Shown piece after piece: positions 42,653-53,238 of a DNA stretch of 64,000 nt (position 1 is the first letter of the stretch; each line of letters starts with the position of its first letter). The DNA lies in NCBI GenBank assembly GCA_006386115.1, contig VFIW01000019.1, forward strand, positions 434,001-498,000. The letters are read 5' to 3'. Position numbers and translations under genes: made by a program. This DNA comes from Globisporangium splendens (lineage: Eukaryota; Oomycota; Peronosporomycetes; Pythiales; Pythiaceae). Below the pieces are notes generated by a model. It did no database searches, was not told the origin of the DNA, and saw only the letters and a program-made list of their open reading frames with translations.

Positions 42653-43584
42653 TGCTGCTTGCGCTTGTCGACGGGTCTCTTCGGAGCCGCCGAAGCTTGA
42701 ACCAACGAGAGATCCATTGGTTCGGATCCACTGTAACGTGGAGGAGGTCTCACGTGCCGGAAGTGCGCGGCACGGTAGGGGAACGCGTGAAGCCGTGCTT
42801 GCTTCGCGCTAAAGTCTTCCTGAAGCGCCAGAGCGATTGCTTGCTCTAGCGTTTCCGGGTATTCCCGGAACAGGTAGGTCTTGACGGGACCATCCACCAA
42901 ACCTTTCATGAACGTGGCGACTTGCGTCGCCATGTCGATTGGCTCAGACACGATACTTGATACCAAGTATCGGGCATGCTGGATATACGCGTGGAGATCG
43001 CGTTTATCCTGTCGGATTTCGAGAAATTCCGTGCGAGTACGGAATTCCGACTTTGGTGGCTCAAAGGCGGCACGGATGTCGCCTTTAAACTCCGAAAGTG
43101 TGGAGAAACAACCATGGTCGGCCATTCGGCGACCAAATGCCCAGCTCTTGGCTCTCCCAGCGAGCTTGGACATCGCGAAATCGACCTGCTGCTCCGGATC
43201 GTAGATTTGTCCGGAGCGAATGGCGGCATCGATTTCGACGAACCATCGGAGGAGAGGCTCATTGTCTCCTCCGCCATACTTCGCGACTTCAAGCCTCACA
43301 GGCTTTTGTCGTGGGAACTGTACCTGCGCAGGAGCTGCGCGGGTTGCTTCTCTTCCACGGTCTTCTGCCTCCTTCTGCAGGAACCCGATCGCCGTGAGGC
43401 GATGTTGATCCTGCGACAGGGTGGCAAGGATGGCGAACACGGCCTTTTCGCCGATGATCGTCCTCATCCGTTGGAAGGCACTCCACTCGAGATCACTCAA
43501 GTGGAGGCAATTCTCCCGGTTGATCGTCGCACTCGCGGTTTCCGCGGGTTCGAGATTCATCATCGGTTCTTCGTCAGTACTCAT
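42535..43584 (-). CDS. Gypsy Gag protein
   Basis: 349 aa from ATG 43584. A Gag/UBN2-like helical domain (about 85-250: VAKYGGGD, WFVEIDAAI, AFEPP, DLHAYIQHARYL) is followed by one CCHC zinc knuckle (CHRCQKLGHFQYEC). It packages element RNA in family members. It belongs to a different gypsy lineage from the one at 1330-7534, whose Gag and Pol share a frame. Confidence 0.85.
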   Translation of the reverse strand: MSTDEEPMMNLEPAETASATINRENCLHLSDLEWSAFQRMRTIIGEKAVFAILATLSQDQHRLTAIGFLQKEAEDRGREATRAAPAQVQFPRQKPVRLEVAKYGGGDNEPLLRWFVEIDAAIRSGQIYDPEQQVDFAMSKLAGRAKSWAFGRRMADHGCFSTLSEFKGDIRAAFEPPKSEFRTRTEFLEIRQDKRDLHAYIQHARYLVSSIVSEPIDMATQVATFMKGLVDGPVKTYLFREYPETLEQAIALALQEDFSAKQARLHAFPYRAAHFRHVRPPPRYSGSEPMDLSLVQASAAPKRPVDKRKQHCHRCQKLGHFQYECRAAQPAPRVRETHRTTSSRPTREE

Positions 43585-43620
43585 TACTGACGGCTCCCGC
43601 TCTGTGGTTGGACGGACCAC

Positions 43621-43632
43621 AAAGTGCTACCA
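43621..43632 (-). other. tRNA primer-binding site of gypsy element 2
   Basis: On the minus strand TGGTAGCACTTT begins 2 bp after the LTR end, the usual position for the site that pairs with a tRNA 3' end to start reverse transcription. Confidence 0.55.
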
Positions 43633-43634
43633 GG

Positions 43635-44057
43635 TGTAACGGGACTCGTTACACGACGTACACGTGCGTTGAGGAAGCGCAGGTGAAAGGAACGGCACAG
43701 CGATAACACTGTGTCCAAGGAGAAGGGAGGGAGCTTTGCGCGTTACCGTGCAAATTGAGAAGTGCATTAAAACGTTAAAGTGCTGACATGCAATCGTAGT
43801 GACTGAAACCTACGGTGTCTCTCATTGGTAGATAATCGGATGTCCAGTCCGACTATCATCCAATGGGATTAAATCTTAACGGCTTAGTCTTATTGGCTAA
43901 TATGCAAATGGCTACGTACAGTGTTCATGAGTGACACATATTAATGTGTGTCCAACTGTACGTCGTGGGTGGGTTCGGAAGAGGTGGTAAAACCCATGTG
44001 GGAGAAAACCCACACTCTCCTGACCCGGGAACCCATGTAATGGATGGCCCCATTACA
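43635..44057 (-). repeat. 5' LTR of gypsy element 2
   Basis: 423 bp, reading TGTAATGGGG...CCCGTTACA on the minus strand (TG...CA), next to a primer-binding site and upstream of gag. Its matching 3' LTR was not found, so the boundaries rest on terminal motifs only. It borders a Crypton-like fragment. Confidence 0.6.
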
Positions 44058-44413
44058 CTTATCCTGTACTTTGTTTCAGCCAGTGGTCGGTCAGGCACTT
44101 CATGTCTTCTAAGTTGTAACCATCCAGCACCGTTCCGAGGCCGTGATCGACAAATTCGTCCCTTTTACGCTCAGTCTCGCTACGTTTCAGCGTGTTGAAT
44201 AGATCCCGCAAAGCCTTTCCACGCGGATGCAGCTTATCGTTGACTTCGAGCGTCCGCTGTAACTTGTACATATCGACAACTGCTTTAGCGTACGCTTCCA
44301 CACCCTGCAAACTAAGCGGCTTCGGGGTTCCGTCCTCTCGCTTCGCTCGTTTATTGCCTCTTGGAATGGCAACGTCGGTCAAAAACAAGACGAGCTTGCC
44401 CTCGGAAACTAGG
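44058..44413 (-). pseudogene. Crypton-like tyrosine-recombinase transposon fragment
   Basis: About 118 codons are readable in one frame: GKLVLFLTDVAIPRG, then GTPKPLSLQGVEAYAKAVVD, LHPRGKALRDLF, DRG-like region DHGLGTVLDGY. This resembles the N-terminal part of oomycete Crypton proteins, recognised from general family layout rather than from catalytic residues. It stops at the LTR edge (44057), so the gypsy element probably inserted into it or replaced its remainder. No recombinase active-site Tyr or Arg residues are present in this piece. Confidence 0.5.
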
Positions 44414-45097
44414 GACCGTCATCAAACTGTCTTTCTACGCACCAACTGCAATACTCGTCTTGCTTTTTACTGTACTGCTTCAGTGTATTCTCGGGGCGGT
44501 GAGCTGCGTGCTCGGCGACAGCACCACTCAGTGCGCTCCTGATTGCTTCTGCATTTGCCACGGAGGTCTCCGTTCTCGCATGCATGAGTGCGAAGTGACT
44601 TGGGATCTTTTGCTATTGCGTTGTGTGCACACGCCTTCTCGTTGGTTTGTGTGAAGGAGGGGTGGCAGCAAAGCGAGAATGAATAACCTAAAAAACTTGG
44701 CTACTTTTGTTTTTTCTAAACTGTACTAATTCTTGGAGGTTATTTATTCTGTGAGAGAGACCTGTGAGTGAAATACCACATGGATTTCCAACGAATACCA
44801 GTAAATTTTCTGGTATCCACACTTGTGTCGTAAGACCTGGGGGTAAATACAGTGTCGCAAATGAAAACATCCCTATTTCAGCGTTTTGTACTTGCTCTCT
44901 CAGTAAAGTCAATACTATATGCATCGTCGACTATACACTTGAAGGGCTTCTATTGAGATCATATCCTCAACAGTAGCCTCATCTGTCGTGCTTTTTTGTC
45001 TTCTGGCTCAGTGACCTTTTTGAAATCACAGCGCGAGTCCATTTCAGAAACACCCGCCGCAGACGACAAGACACCAGACGCCGTATCAGCAGGAGCA
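44414..45097. other. Intergenic, no supported gene
   Basis: The 5' flank of the next gene. Nothing recognised. Confidence 0.4.
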
Positions 45098-47816
45098 ATG
45101 GAGCGCTCGGCTCTCAGCAGCACCGGCGACCACAACGGCGGCGGCGGAGCCTCACGGAGCGCGCGTCGCCAGGCGGCGAGACGCACGCGGTCGTCGGTGA
45201 CTTCCGCCCGTGCGCCGCGCCACGGCGGTTCGGACGGCGAAGATGAAGAGGAAGAGGAGGAAGAGGAAGAGGAGGAGGAGGAAGAGGAGGAGGAAGAAGA
45301 GCGCGATGATGTGGATGAAGACGACTTGGAAGACCCCCAGTCTGCTGACGACGCGCATGCTGGTGGCTCCCAATCGGGCGGCGGGGGCTCGTCGAGATCC
45401 TCCGCGCGGGACGTGCACACGCTTGAACGCGGTGCACTCGTTCGGATCACGAAGACTCCGGATGTCGAGCAGCGCGTGCCTCATACGGTGCACAAGGTGG
45501 GTGTGATTGAGGAAGTCCCGCAGCATCCGAATACGTGGTTCAAAGTGCGCATTCGTGATGGCGACGTCGTGTACAAGTACCGTCCGTCGGCGTTGCAGCT
45601 GATCAGTGGCGGGGGGAGTCCGGATGAGGGGCAGCAATCTTTCCATAAACAGCGCAGTGATAGCATCAATAACCAATCTGAAACTGAAGCGAAAGAGAGC
45701 GAGCAACAAGAAGAAGAAGGAGCAGCAGAAGCGGAAGAGGAAACAGAAGCTGCTGAAGCCGAGGATACCGAAGCCGAGCAGAGAGAGGACGGTGAAGAAG
45801 AAATCGAGCTGGAAATTGACATGCGCGTGCGCATCCAGCTTGGCACCTTGTCTCGGCGTGAGCGCGACCTCAAAAAGCACGATGGGAAAGAAGGAATCAT
45901 CATTGAGGTGAGTTTTGCTTGCAGAGGTAGTTGCGTTTTTGGTTGTGAAGCGAGGCTTACTTGACACTCTGGATGATCACAAACAGCGTGAACTCGAGGG
46001 TTTTAAATTGCAGCTTGACGACGAAGAGGGTTCAATCATTTCGATCAACCCCAAGCACCTTGTCCATGCGCCTGATCTCGGTGACGATGATGATGAGGAT
46101 CATCAAGATGAGGACGATGATCAGGTATGGATCGCTCCCTCCTCCTATGTTATTTGGTATCGAAGCGACGTTAGTCTCATCAAATGCGGGTAAACATCCT
46201 ATATGTCACTATGTATGCCTTCGTAGACTGCAGACAAAGACGAGAAGAAGGGCAAGCTGCTCTCCGTGTTGGATCCTGACATGTGGATCGATCGCAAATG
46301 CCGCATTAATGTTGGCAAATTTAAAGGAATGCATGGTCGAGTGCTGCGTTCGGGAAATGGGTGGGTGCAACTGCGTCTTCATAACTCGAATGAGAACACT
46401 GCAAAGCGTGCATACGAGCTGACGCTGTTGGAAGACATGGACACCATCAATGAATTGTACGCAAAGACCCTTGAAAAGCAACAAAAGGAGAAGCAAGAAG
46501 GAACTGAAGGTGAAGATGAAGACGATGAGGAGGATGAGGAGGAAAAAAGTGAAGATGAAGCTCGAAGTGGGATTGAAGATAACGCCACAGCTGAGCAGAC
46601 GGAAGATTCCCAAGGCGAGGAAAGCGGTGGGAAGCGCTCGCGACGCTTGTCGACGCGTGGGAGCTACGCTATTTCGTGGATCGAGAGAAAGGTGATGCTT
46701 CCTGGGCGAAAAGGGATCGGTATTGTGAAAAGAGCAGATCGAGAAACGTGCACGGTGGAAATCGGCTCTTCCAAGATACTGAAGACTTTCAAAAAGAAAG
46801 AACTCGAACTTCTCGAAGAAGATCCAAACAAAGGGAATCGTCAAAACAACAGGAACCGAAGCAACAACGCGAAGGCGAAAGACCGCTTGGGACTGCCTGA
46901 TGGGGTTACGCTCATGGGGACGACGCCTGCTCGTTACGCAGCATTCCAAGATCAAGTGAAGAAGTTCATCATGAGAAAGCGCGAGAAGGTCAAAAAACGA
47001 CCAAATCTTTTGGAATGGCAGGCTCAAATAAACATGAAATTACTGGAAAACGGAGATCGGGACGAGGAGGACCCGACGGTTATGGATCTCTTCGTGATTC
47101 CGTATTGCAAGATCTGCGGCGTCGAGAAAGAGGTACTGCTTACAGTGCATGTTTGACTTTCGAATGCTTGTAAGATGTAAACTCGTGTATGTTTGTTGTT
47201 GTTGTTGTTGTTTTTTCTATGTGAGCAGGAAGTGAAAGGGCAATGCTGGAATTCCTCGTGTCCCAGATGCCCAACCTTCGATGTGGACTCTTTTGATCCA
47301 AGTACAAGCGACGCTTTTGCACGATTGCCTGTGGCTCCGATTCTCAGTGACTACGTGACAAATACAATTATGAACGAAGAGATTTCCCGCAAGCGCAAGC
47401 GGAGTGCTGCGGCAGTATTAAACCCTGTCGATGAACCGTCAGATCCAAATCGCGATTCAGTCGGCAGCAATTCCGGGATCCTGAGTGAAGACGAAGCTCA
47501 ATACAGGAGTATTGGTGAGCACAGCAAGTCCGACTCAAAGAAGGCAAAAAAGGTATCAAGCAAGGCGAAGAAGGTGAATGTCAGTGCTTCTGGACAGTCT
47601 TCTCAAGACAAAAGCAAGAATGCCGACAAGTCTGCCAAGAAAAAATCTGACTCATCGGCCCAGAAGAAGTCCAAGAGTGCGTCCAAAAAGTCTAAGACTG
47701 AAAAAGGAGGAGGGAATAAAGCGCACTCTGGCACACCAATCAAGGATTCTCCCGTCGCAGGGTCGCAATCGAGCAGCTCTTACCGCCCGCAATATGAAAG
47801 CGTCTTCTCTCGGTAA
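45098..47816 (+). CDS. Acidic KOW/Tudor-like nuclear protein, four exons, function unknown
   Basis: Exons: 45098-45907, 45987-46124, 46227-47132, 47229-47816; all phase 0, 813 aa in total. The open frame extends upstream of ATG 45098 without another ATG. The protein starts with Gly/Ser/Arg-rich sequence and a run of about 24 acidic residues. Small beta-barrel-like segments follow: GALVRITKTPDV, DMRVRIQLG...LKKHDGKEG, CRINVGKFKGMHGRVL (KOW motif), RKVMLPGRKGIG. A further acidic run, a YCKICGVEKE...C..C zinc-like motif and a Lys/Ser-rich basic tail complete it. KOW domains bind RNA or protein in transcription elongation and ribosome factors. I see a nuclear or chromatin role as likely but cannot name the family. 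Confidence 0.72.
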
Positions 47817-48344
47817 ATTTGGTGAGGAACCCGGAGTAAGTATGGCACGATTTGAAACAAAATGCGACCGATTGAACCAAAGCAACGATGAGATTTGTTT
47901 TTAGCGGTGCAGTCATCATTGATCAAGAAAATCGGGCATGTCCATGTTTAAATATCTTACTCTGTGTTCGGAATGTGTTCGGAATGTGTTCAAATCATTC
48001 GTCATGATAGTGCATCACAAATGAAGCCCGCACACTGCCTAGTTGTGCTCAATGGAGATGACCTTATTCGAGGCACCCATACAGAAGATCGAGAGCTGAA
48101 CTGCTGATCCAGGCTGGGTCATTCGTCAGTTGGTGTGGCCGAGTACGATGTTGCAGAATTGACTCGGCCACTATTAATATCGAGCAAGCTTGACGAGGTG
48201 AGGAGACCAATATTATTGCTTGAGATCAAATTGATGGATGAAACTGGTGTCATTTGGCGAGTCAAGAGCACAACAAGCAGAGTCTCCGGACCGAGACTTG
48301 GCGGGTATTCTGCTGAATGCCCCTTAGCCATTGCTCCGTGGTAG
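47817..48344. other. Intergenic between KOW-like and EF-hand genes
   Basis: An open frame 48135-48344 ends in TAG directly before the ATG at 48345 and is in the same frame. It could be an untranslated exon or a longer N-terminus. No domain was seen. Confidence 0.4.
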
Positions 48345-49997
48345 ATGGCGACGAGCAAGCGGTCTAAAAGCATCGTCGCGGAGTCAGCAAGTGGATTGGG
48401 AGCAGTAGCGGCGGATGCAAGTTCTCCTGAAAAGGCAGCGAAAAGGCAGCCTCCGCTGCTACGAAAAAGCAGCAGCGCGAGTCTTCTCGATGTGCGTACA
48501 CCGCCAGATGCCAGCAATGCAACGAAAGCTGACGTGTTTCCAAAGTTACACCGCAAATCAAGCAGTCTGCAAGATGTGATGGCTGGCGCCAATGGTTCCT
48601 CCGCAAAAGGCGACAAGGACGAAAAACGCAGGCACTCGGAGGTCAAGCCAAAAAAGAAAAGTGCTCGTCAGCAGCGAAGGGCGACAGAATGGAGTACCCC
48701 AACGTCAGCATCTGGATCAGGTCTTCCACAGATTAACACAGGATCATCTCCACATATGATACAATTCAATTCCAGTAGCACGAATCAACTTCCTGGCGGG
48801 AGACCAAAGCACGCCAAGCGCGCTGGCGACATCGAGCTCGTTCGTCCAGCGACCATCAGCGTTGTGGTAAAGTATCAATGTGAGTCTCCAGTGTTCGCTA
48901 TCCTTGCCGTTTTCGCCTTGCATGCATATTTCTCTGACGTTCATGACAAACAGTGGGGCAATATGAGTTGAAGAAGTTTAAGGCGTGCTTTAAGCAAATC
49001 GATCTCGAGTACGTTGCTACCCTGTCTGCTAATCTCGACGATATCTGCGGATTTGAAAAGTGTCGCTCCGTTGTATCGTCTCTGTAGCTCAAGTGGGGTA
49101 ATCGACTACGACGAGTTTTTCGAGTTTCTCGATGAAACCAAGACGCCTTTCTCCGAGGGACTCTTTCGGATGATTGATGCGGATAGCAATGGAACGGCAA
49201 GTTACGTGTATCTGGTGCCTGATGCATGTCAGGCAAGACGCAGCTTAGGATCATACGCAGCTGACGTTTTCTTTTTCTCGTAGATTGACTATGAAGAATT
49301 CGTGCACGCGATGGTCTTGTACTGCATGTACACTCGCGACGAGATTCTACAATGTGAGTGTCCATGAACTCGTGCTCTCTACATAGGGAGGATGCACTGA
49401 CATCAGCGAGTCTTCAAGTTGCGTTTGATACGTTTGATCCAGCAAAACAGGCTCGATCGGAGAGAAAGAGTTCAAGCGCCTTATCAGTATCGTGAACGAT
49501 GGCAAACCGGTTTTCCCGGCAATTTCAAGAGTGCGTTGAGCGAATTTGATCGGTAAGCATCGAGGAAACGACATAATTGCCAACCTGGGTCGACCCCACC
49601 TGACATGTTTCATTGCTGTGCACAGAAACAAAGATGGTCTCTTGGATTTTGAAGAATTCGGGATCATGAACAAGCGACACCCGATGCTCCTGTTCCCGTG
49701 CTTTCGCCTTCAAGATCGAATGCAGAAATCGACTTTGGGTGAAAACCACTGGCTGCAGCGTCACAAGCGGCTGTACCAAAAACTCAAACAAGAAAACTAC
49801 CAGGTAAGAACTTTCTTATCAATGGCGCAACAGTCAATCCTCTTTTTCAACGCTTATCCAATTTATCATTGTGTCTATCATCATACCTTCTGTTTGTGCT
49901 GCAGCGGAAGCATAATGGAGCGCTGCCAGCACTCAGCTTGGTCGGAACGATCCGCCGGTTCTTCCACCTTGATGCGTTGGACGTCTACCAGCCGTAA
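48345..49997 (+). pseudogene. EF-hand calcium-binding protein, seven exons, two apparent frameshifts
   Basis: Exons inferred: 48345-48879, 48954-49008, 49088-49196, 49284-49353, 49407-49552, 49626-49803, 49905-49997. The N-terminus is Ser/Lys-rich (RKSSSASLL, KKKSARQQRR). EF-hand loops follow: DLDSSGVIDYDEF, DADSNGTIDYEEF, a third (FDTFDP...GSIGEKEF) and a fourth (FDRNKDGLLDFEEF). The tail LVGTIRRFFHLDALDVYQP ends at 49997. The third loop needs one extra base near 49440 and another near 49511 to stay in frame; without them it breaks. The third intron starts with GC (49197-49283). Probable calcium sensor. Either the gene is decaying or the assembly has small deletions. Confidence 0.7.
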
Positions 49998-50161
49998 TGA
50001 GGAAGGGGGGAGGACATCATTTTGGTGATCAATCCCAGACCAAGACCTCTTGACATGTCTTTTTTCTTTGCCAAAGCAATAAATAGGGGAGTGGCGACCG
50101 ACGACAAACAACAAGACTCGATGCCTTCTTCACCACAGAAATGCAGCCGTCGCGTCGAAAA

Positions 50162-51421
50162 TCAATGCCGCCTCGAAGATGATGTCGACGGATTGGAAGA
50201 ACTCGGTTGAGTCGACGTCATATGCACCAAGTCCATCGGGTACACAGGTTTGCCGGACGCGATGTGCGCGAAATAGATCGCCGGCTCCGGACCTCGAAGC
50301 GGGAGCGACGCCACTTGATCTGCAGAGCACCAGGTAGCGCCGGCACTTTCGTAATCAGGGATAGACTTCGGTAACTGGTCGCAGTCGATAGGCTCAGCGT
50401 AAAAGATAAAGCGCATGCGAACGTACTGACTGCCCGAACGGTCTTTCTTTGGGTGGTACTCGATCTTGATCATCCCTGTGAGTCGGATGTCGATCCCAGC
50501 CTCCTCCTTCGTTTCGCGGATCGCAGCCTCGGCAGGATTCTCGCCGCTGTCGATGCGTCCGCCTGGCAACCAGTAGCCCGAATTCGCGAACTCCTGTACG
50601 AGCAAAAAGCTGTTATACTTCTTGTTATGACAGACCACGAGCGCGAACGAGTAGAGCAGACTCTCGGCCATGTGGAACTCGCTTGTCATCTCGCCGCGAC
50701 CTGGGGGTCCATGGCCGTTGTGCAAGTGCACCTGGAACGGACTGCGCGTGTACTCGCGGCAGATCGGACACGTCACACCCTCCGTGTTCTTCTCGTTGAT
50801 GTGGTACATGGGGCAGTGGCGCCAGAGCTGGTCTTCCGTGAACCCAGGCTTCTCGCAGAACGGGCATGTGTACGTGGCGTTTCGCTGGTCGCTGCCGTTG
50901 GAGTTGCTGGTGTACTGGTCGGCGCCACAGGATCCGATGAACTTCATCACGCGATGAACATCCTCAAAGGAGCTGGTCACCATGGACGCACCTTCTTCAA
51001 AGCACTGGTAGCGACCCATGGGGTACTCGATGAGCTGCGCGCTGAACACGCAGAGGAAGATCTGCTTGCTGATCGTGCGGATCATCTTGATCACGGGGTA
51101 CACGCGGTACGCCGGCAGCCCGCCCGCGCGGAAGAGCACGGCGTCGAAGGGCGTGGTCGCGCTCATGGGGCGGTACGATGCGCCGTCGCCGTTGCTCTTG
51201 TAGCTGTGGTGATGATAGTTTGGATGCGAGTGGTGGTGGAAATGGGTCGAGGACGCGCGCGCGTGCGTCTGCATGAGCTGGTGGCGGATCTCCGACTCGT
51301 TGTGCACCGCGATCTCCGTGATGAAGCCGTTGGTCGTGAACGCCTGCACGCACGCGTTGTCCAGCGAGTCCAGCGGCACGTCGTGGCTCGCCACATTGCG
51401 GATCACCAGTGCGCGTTTCAT
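50162..51421 (-). CDS. Zinc-finger Nudix hydrolase
   Basis: 419 aa from ATG 51421 (a longer frame starts with GTG). The N-terminal half has a His-rich loop (THFHHHSHPNYHHH) and a sequence of unknown fold. Then come Cys/His pairs (CPFC...HCPMYH, CPIC...HLHNGH), a zinc-finger region. The Nudix domain follows at about residues 285-390 with the box G-x5-E-x7-RE-x2-EE-x-G. Nudix enzymes cleave nucleoside diphosphate-linked compounds; the substrate is unknown. Gene order: divergent from the coiled-coil gene at 51602 across 180 bp, which probably holds both promoters. Confidence 0.88.
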   Translation of the reverse strand: MKRALVIRNVASHDVPLDSLDNACVQAFTTNGFITEIAVHNESEIRHQLMQTHARASSTHFHHHSHPNYHHHSYKSNGDGASYRPMSATTPFDAVLFRAGGLPAYRVYPVIKMIRTISKQIFLCVFSAQLIEYPMGRYQCFEEGASMVTSSFEDVHRVMKFIGSCGADQYTSNSNGSDQRNATYTCPFCEKPGFTEDQLWRHCPMYHINEKNTEGVTCPICREYTRSPFQVHLHNGHGPPGRGEMTSEFHMAESLLYSFALVVCHNKKYNSFLLVQEFANSGYWLPGGRIDSGENPAEAAIRETKEEAGIDIRLTGMIKIEYHPKKDRSGSQYVRMRFIFYAEPIDCDQLPKSIPDYESAGATWCSADQVASLPLRGPEPAIYFAHIASGKPVYPMDLVHMTSTQPSSSNPSTSSSRRH

Positions 51422-51601
51422 AGTCTTGATTGATGATAATGATGGCTCAAGATAGTCGTGATGTTTGTAGCTGGGTTCTTGTAGAGAGAGATTCACTTGC
51501 TTACCGAAAGTAAGGTAGAACACATGGTTTTGGGGATCATGTCCTGTTTATGGGTTGGGGACACGAAAGGACGCGAGCATTGGAAGAAGCTACGGACAAG
51601 T

Positions 51602-52369
51602 ATGAGCAGCGACGATGAGCTGGACGAACTCGAGACAAAGGTGCGCTGTGTGCGTTTGCATATACAACGCACTCGCAATGGCTACGTAACTGTGTGGCTA
51701 TCTGTGTGCACTTCTGGACTATAGTTGGAGGATCTGACGCGCCAGAACGAGGTCATCAAGCAGGAGAACGAGCTGCTCGAGTCGTACTTGCACCGCAACG
51801 CGCAGACGCTGCCTGGCAGCGACGATGATGGAAAGTGTGATGGAAAGGACAAGAAGAACCGTCAGCGACGCGCACGAGCGCAGATGCTGCTCACGATGGA
51901 CCAGAAGAACGATCTCTGCAGCACCGAGCTCGAAGCTGCGCAGAAAGAGCTTGAGGAGACACGATGCACGTCGGAGCGGCTCATTGATACGCTTCGTGCT
52001 GTGCTTGAAGAGACCGACATCCGCATCGCTGAGCTCAAGAAGGACGCGTACGAGTTTGAGCGCGACATGGTCGTCGGCACTGAGAATTTCCGCACGGGCA
52101 AGACGATCGCGGAAAAGATGATTCGGTACATGGAGGAGAAATTGCGTCAAAAGGACGCGATCGTGGAAAAGCTGCGGTTAAAGAACGCGACGTTGAAGAG
52201 CCAAGCACAGAAGATCGGTGCACAGTTGCGCCACAAAGAAGAAATGGGCGATGCGCTGCACTATATCGATTTCCACCAGTTGCAGATCGAGAACAAGCAG
52301 TACGTCGCGACAATTGAAGAGCGCAACCAAGATCTGCTCAAGCTCAACAGACGACTCTCACGCCACTAA
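51602..52369 (+). CDS. Coiled-coil protein, CFAP263 (CCDC113)-like
   Basis: Two exons: 51602-51640 (13 codons) and 51725-52369; 227 aa. Long helices rich in Glu, Lys and Leu, with a conserved-looking end HYIDFHQLQIENKQYVATIEERNQDLLKL that recalls ciliary CCDC113 family proteins (the matching motif in that family is the DQLKIEN...IEERN region). It is shorter at the C-terminus than typical members, stopping right after this motif. Ciliary assembly is the likely role, consistent with IFT80 in the same window. Family assignment is from motif resemblance only. Confidence 0.7.
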
Positions 52370-52671
52370 AAATACGCATCGCTGTCCCCGGTGCCCCAAC
52401 CGGACACATTCTCTCTCATCTCTCTTGTTGCATCTCCGTCGATATGCCCAGCGGCATGCCGCCCACAATCGCATATGAAAATGCGTCAAGTTTGGCTAAT
52501 TATATGGAAACCCGAAGAAGCTTCGCATCGCTTTTTTCGTCGTGTACGCTTCAAAATAAAGTGGGGACACCGACTTGAACAAAAATAGCGCAATTCATGC
52601 TCGCCTGTCAAATATAAACGTGTTCAATAACCACAACACCGAAAGTATCGAGAGGAGATATCCGACTTGGC
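52370..52671. other. Intergenic, no supported gene
   Basis: 3' flanks of two convergent genes. Nothing seen. Confidence 0.4.
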
Positions 52672-53238
52672 TTAGGTTGGCGTTGCTGAGCTCTTGAGGC
52701 ACCCGTAGACCCCTGTGCGGACGATACCGCAATGGGAGTCATTGCCGAGTCCCGCTTGAATGCCTGGGCAGTTGCTACCGTTGATGCTGCCGCTGCAAAT
52801 CCGGGAACCTTTCACGCAAAAGATGCCTGGGACATTCTCGACGCTCATCTCGACTTGCCCACCGACGCAGCGGACGGTCATGGTGGGTGTCGGTGCTGGC
52901 GTCACATTTTCTGGCGTAGCCGTTGTATCGTTTGGGGCTGGACTCGGGGTGGGAGTTTGATTATTGTCAGGTAGTGCGCCTGCTGCAGTTGTGGCGGCCG
53001 TCTGCCCACCGTTGACAGCTTTGGGCATATCAGGCTGGAAATTCACTGGATTAACGTCAGTGTGGCCACTGCCCTGGGGGATTTCCTTCGGTTGCGGATT
53101 GTAAAATGGTATTGACTGATCTGCTCCACCGAGGCTGTTTGTGCGCAATGCCAAAGGGGTTGCCTCCGATTTGACAAGAGGCAGAGTGATGAGCATCACT
53201 GCCGAATACAGAGCCGCGGCGACAGCCCACCGCGCCAT
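52672..53238 (-). CDS. Small secreted cysteine-rich protein
   Basis: 188 aa, single exon. Residues 1-24 form a hydrophobic signal peptide (MARWAVAAALYSAVMLI...). Then come an Asn/Pro/Thr-rich linker with several N-glycosylation sequons (NDTT, NVT) and a C-terminal 65-residue domain with six cysteines (VRCVGG, FCVKG, RICSG, NCPG, HCGI, GCLKSS). Secreted small cysteine-rich proteins are common among oomycete apoplastic effectors, but no known family was recognised. No membrane anchor. Confidence 0.75.
   Translation of the reverse strand: MARWAVAAALYSAVMLITLPLVKSEATPLALRTNSLGGADQSIPFYNPQPKEIPQGSGHTDVNPVNFQPDMPKAVNGGQTAATTAAGALPDNNQTPTPSPAPNDTTATPENVTPAPTPTMTVRCVGGQVEMSVENVPGIFCVKGSRICSGSINGSNCPGIQAGLGNDSHCGIVRTGVYGCLKSSATPT

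Noticed and set aside
45152..47027. Long antisense frames rich in Phe/Leu opposite the KOW-like gene
   Set aside because: They arise from reading GAA/GAG acidic runs backwards; not membrane proteins.
50453..51433. 326-codon frame opposite the Nudix gene
   Set aside because: Mirror of the Nudix coding sequence, without a recognisable fold.
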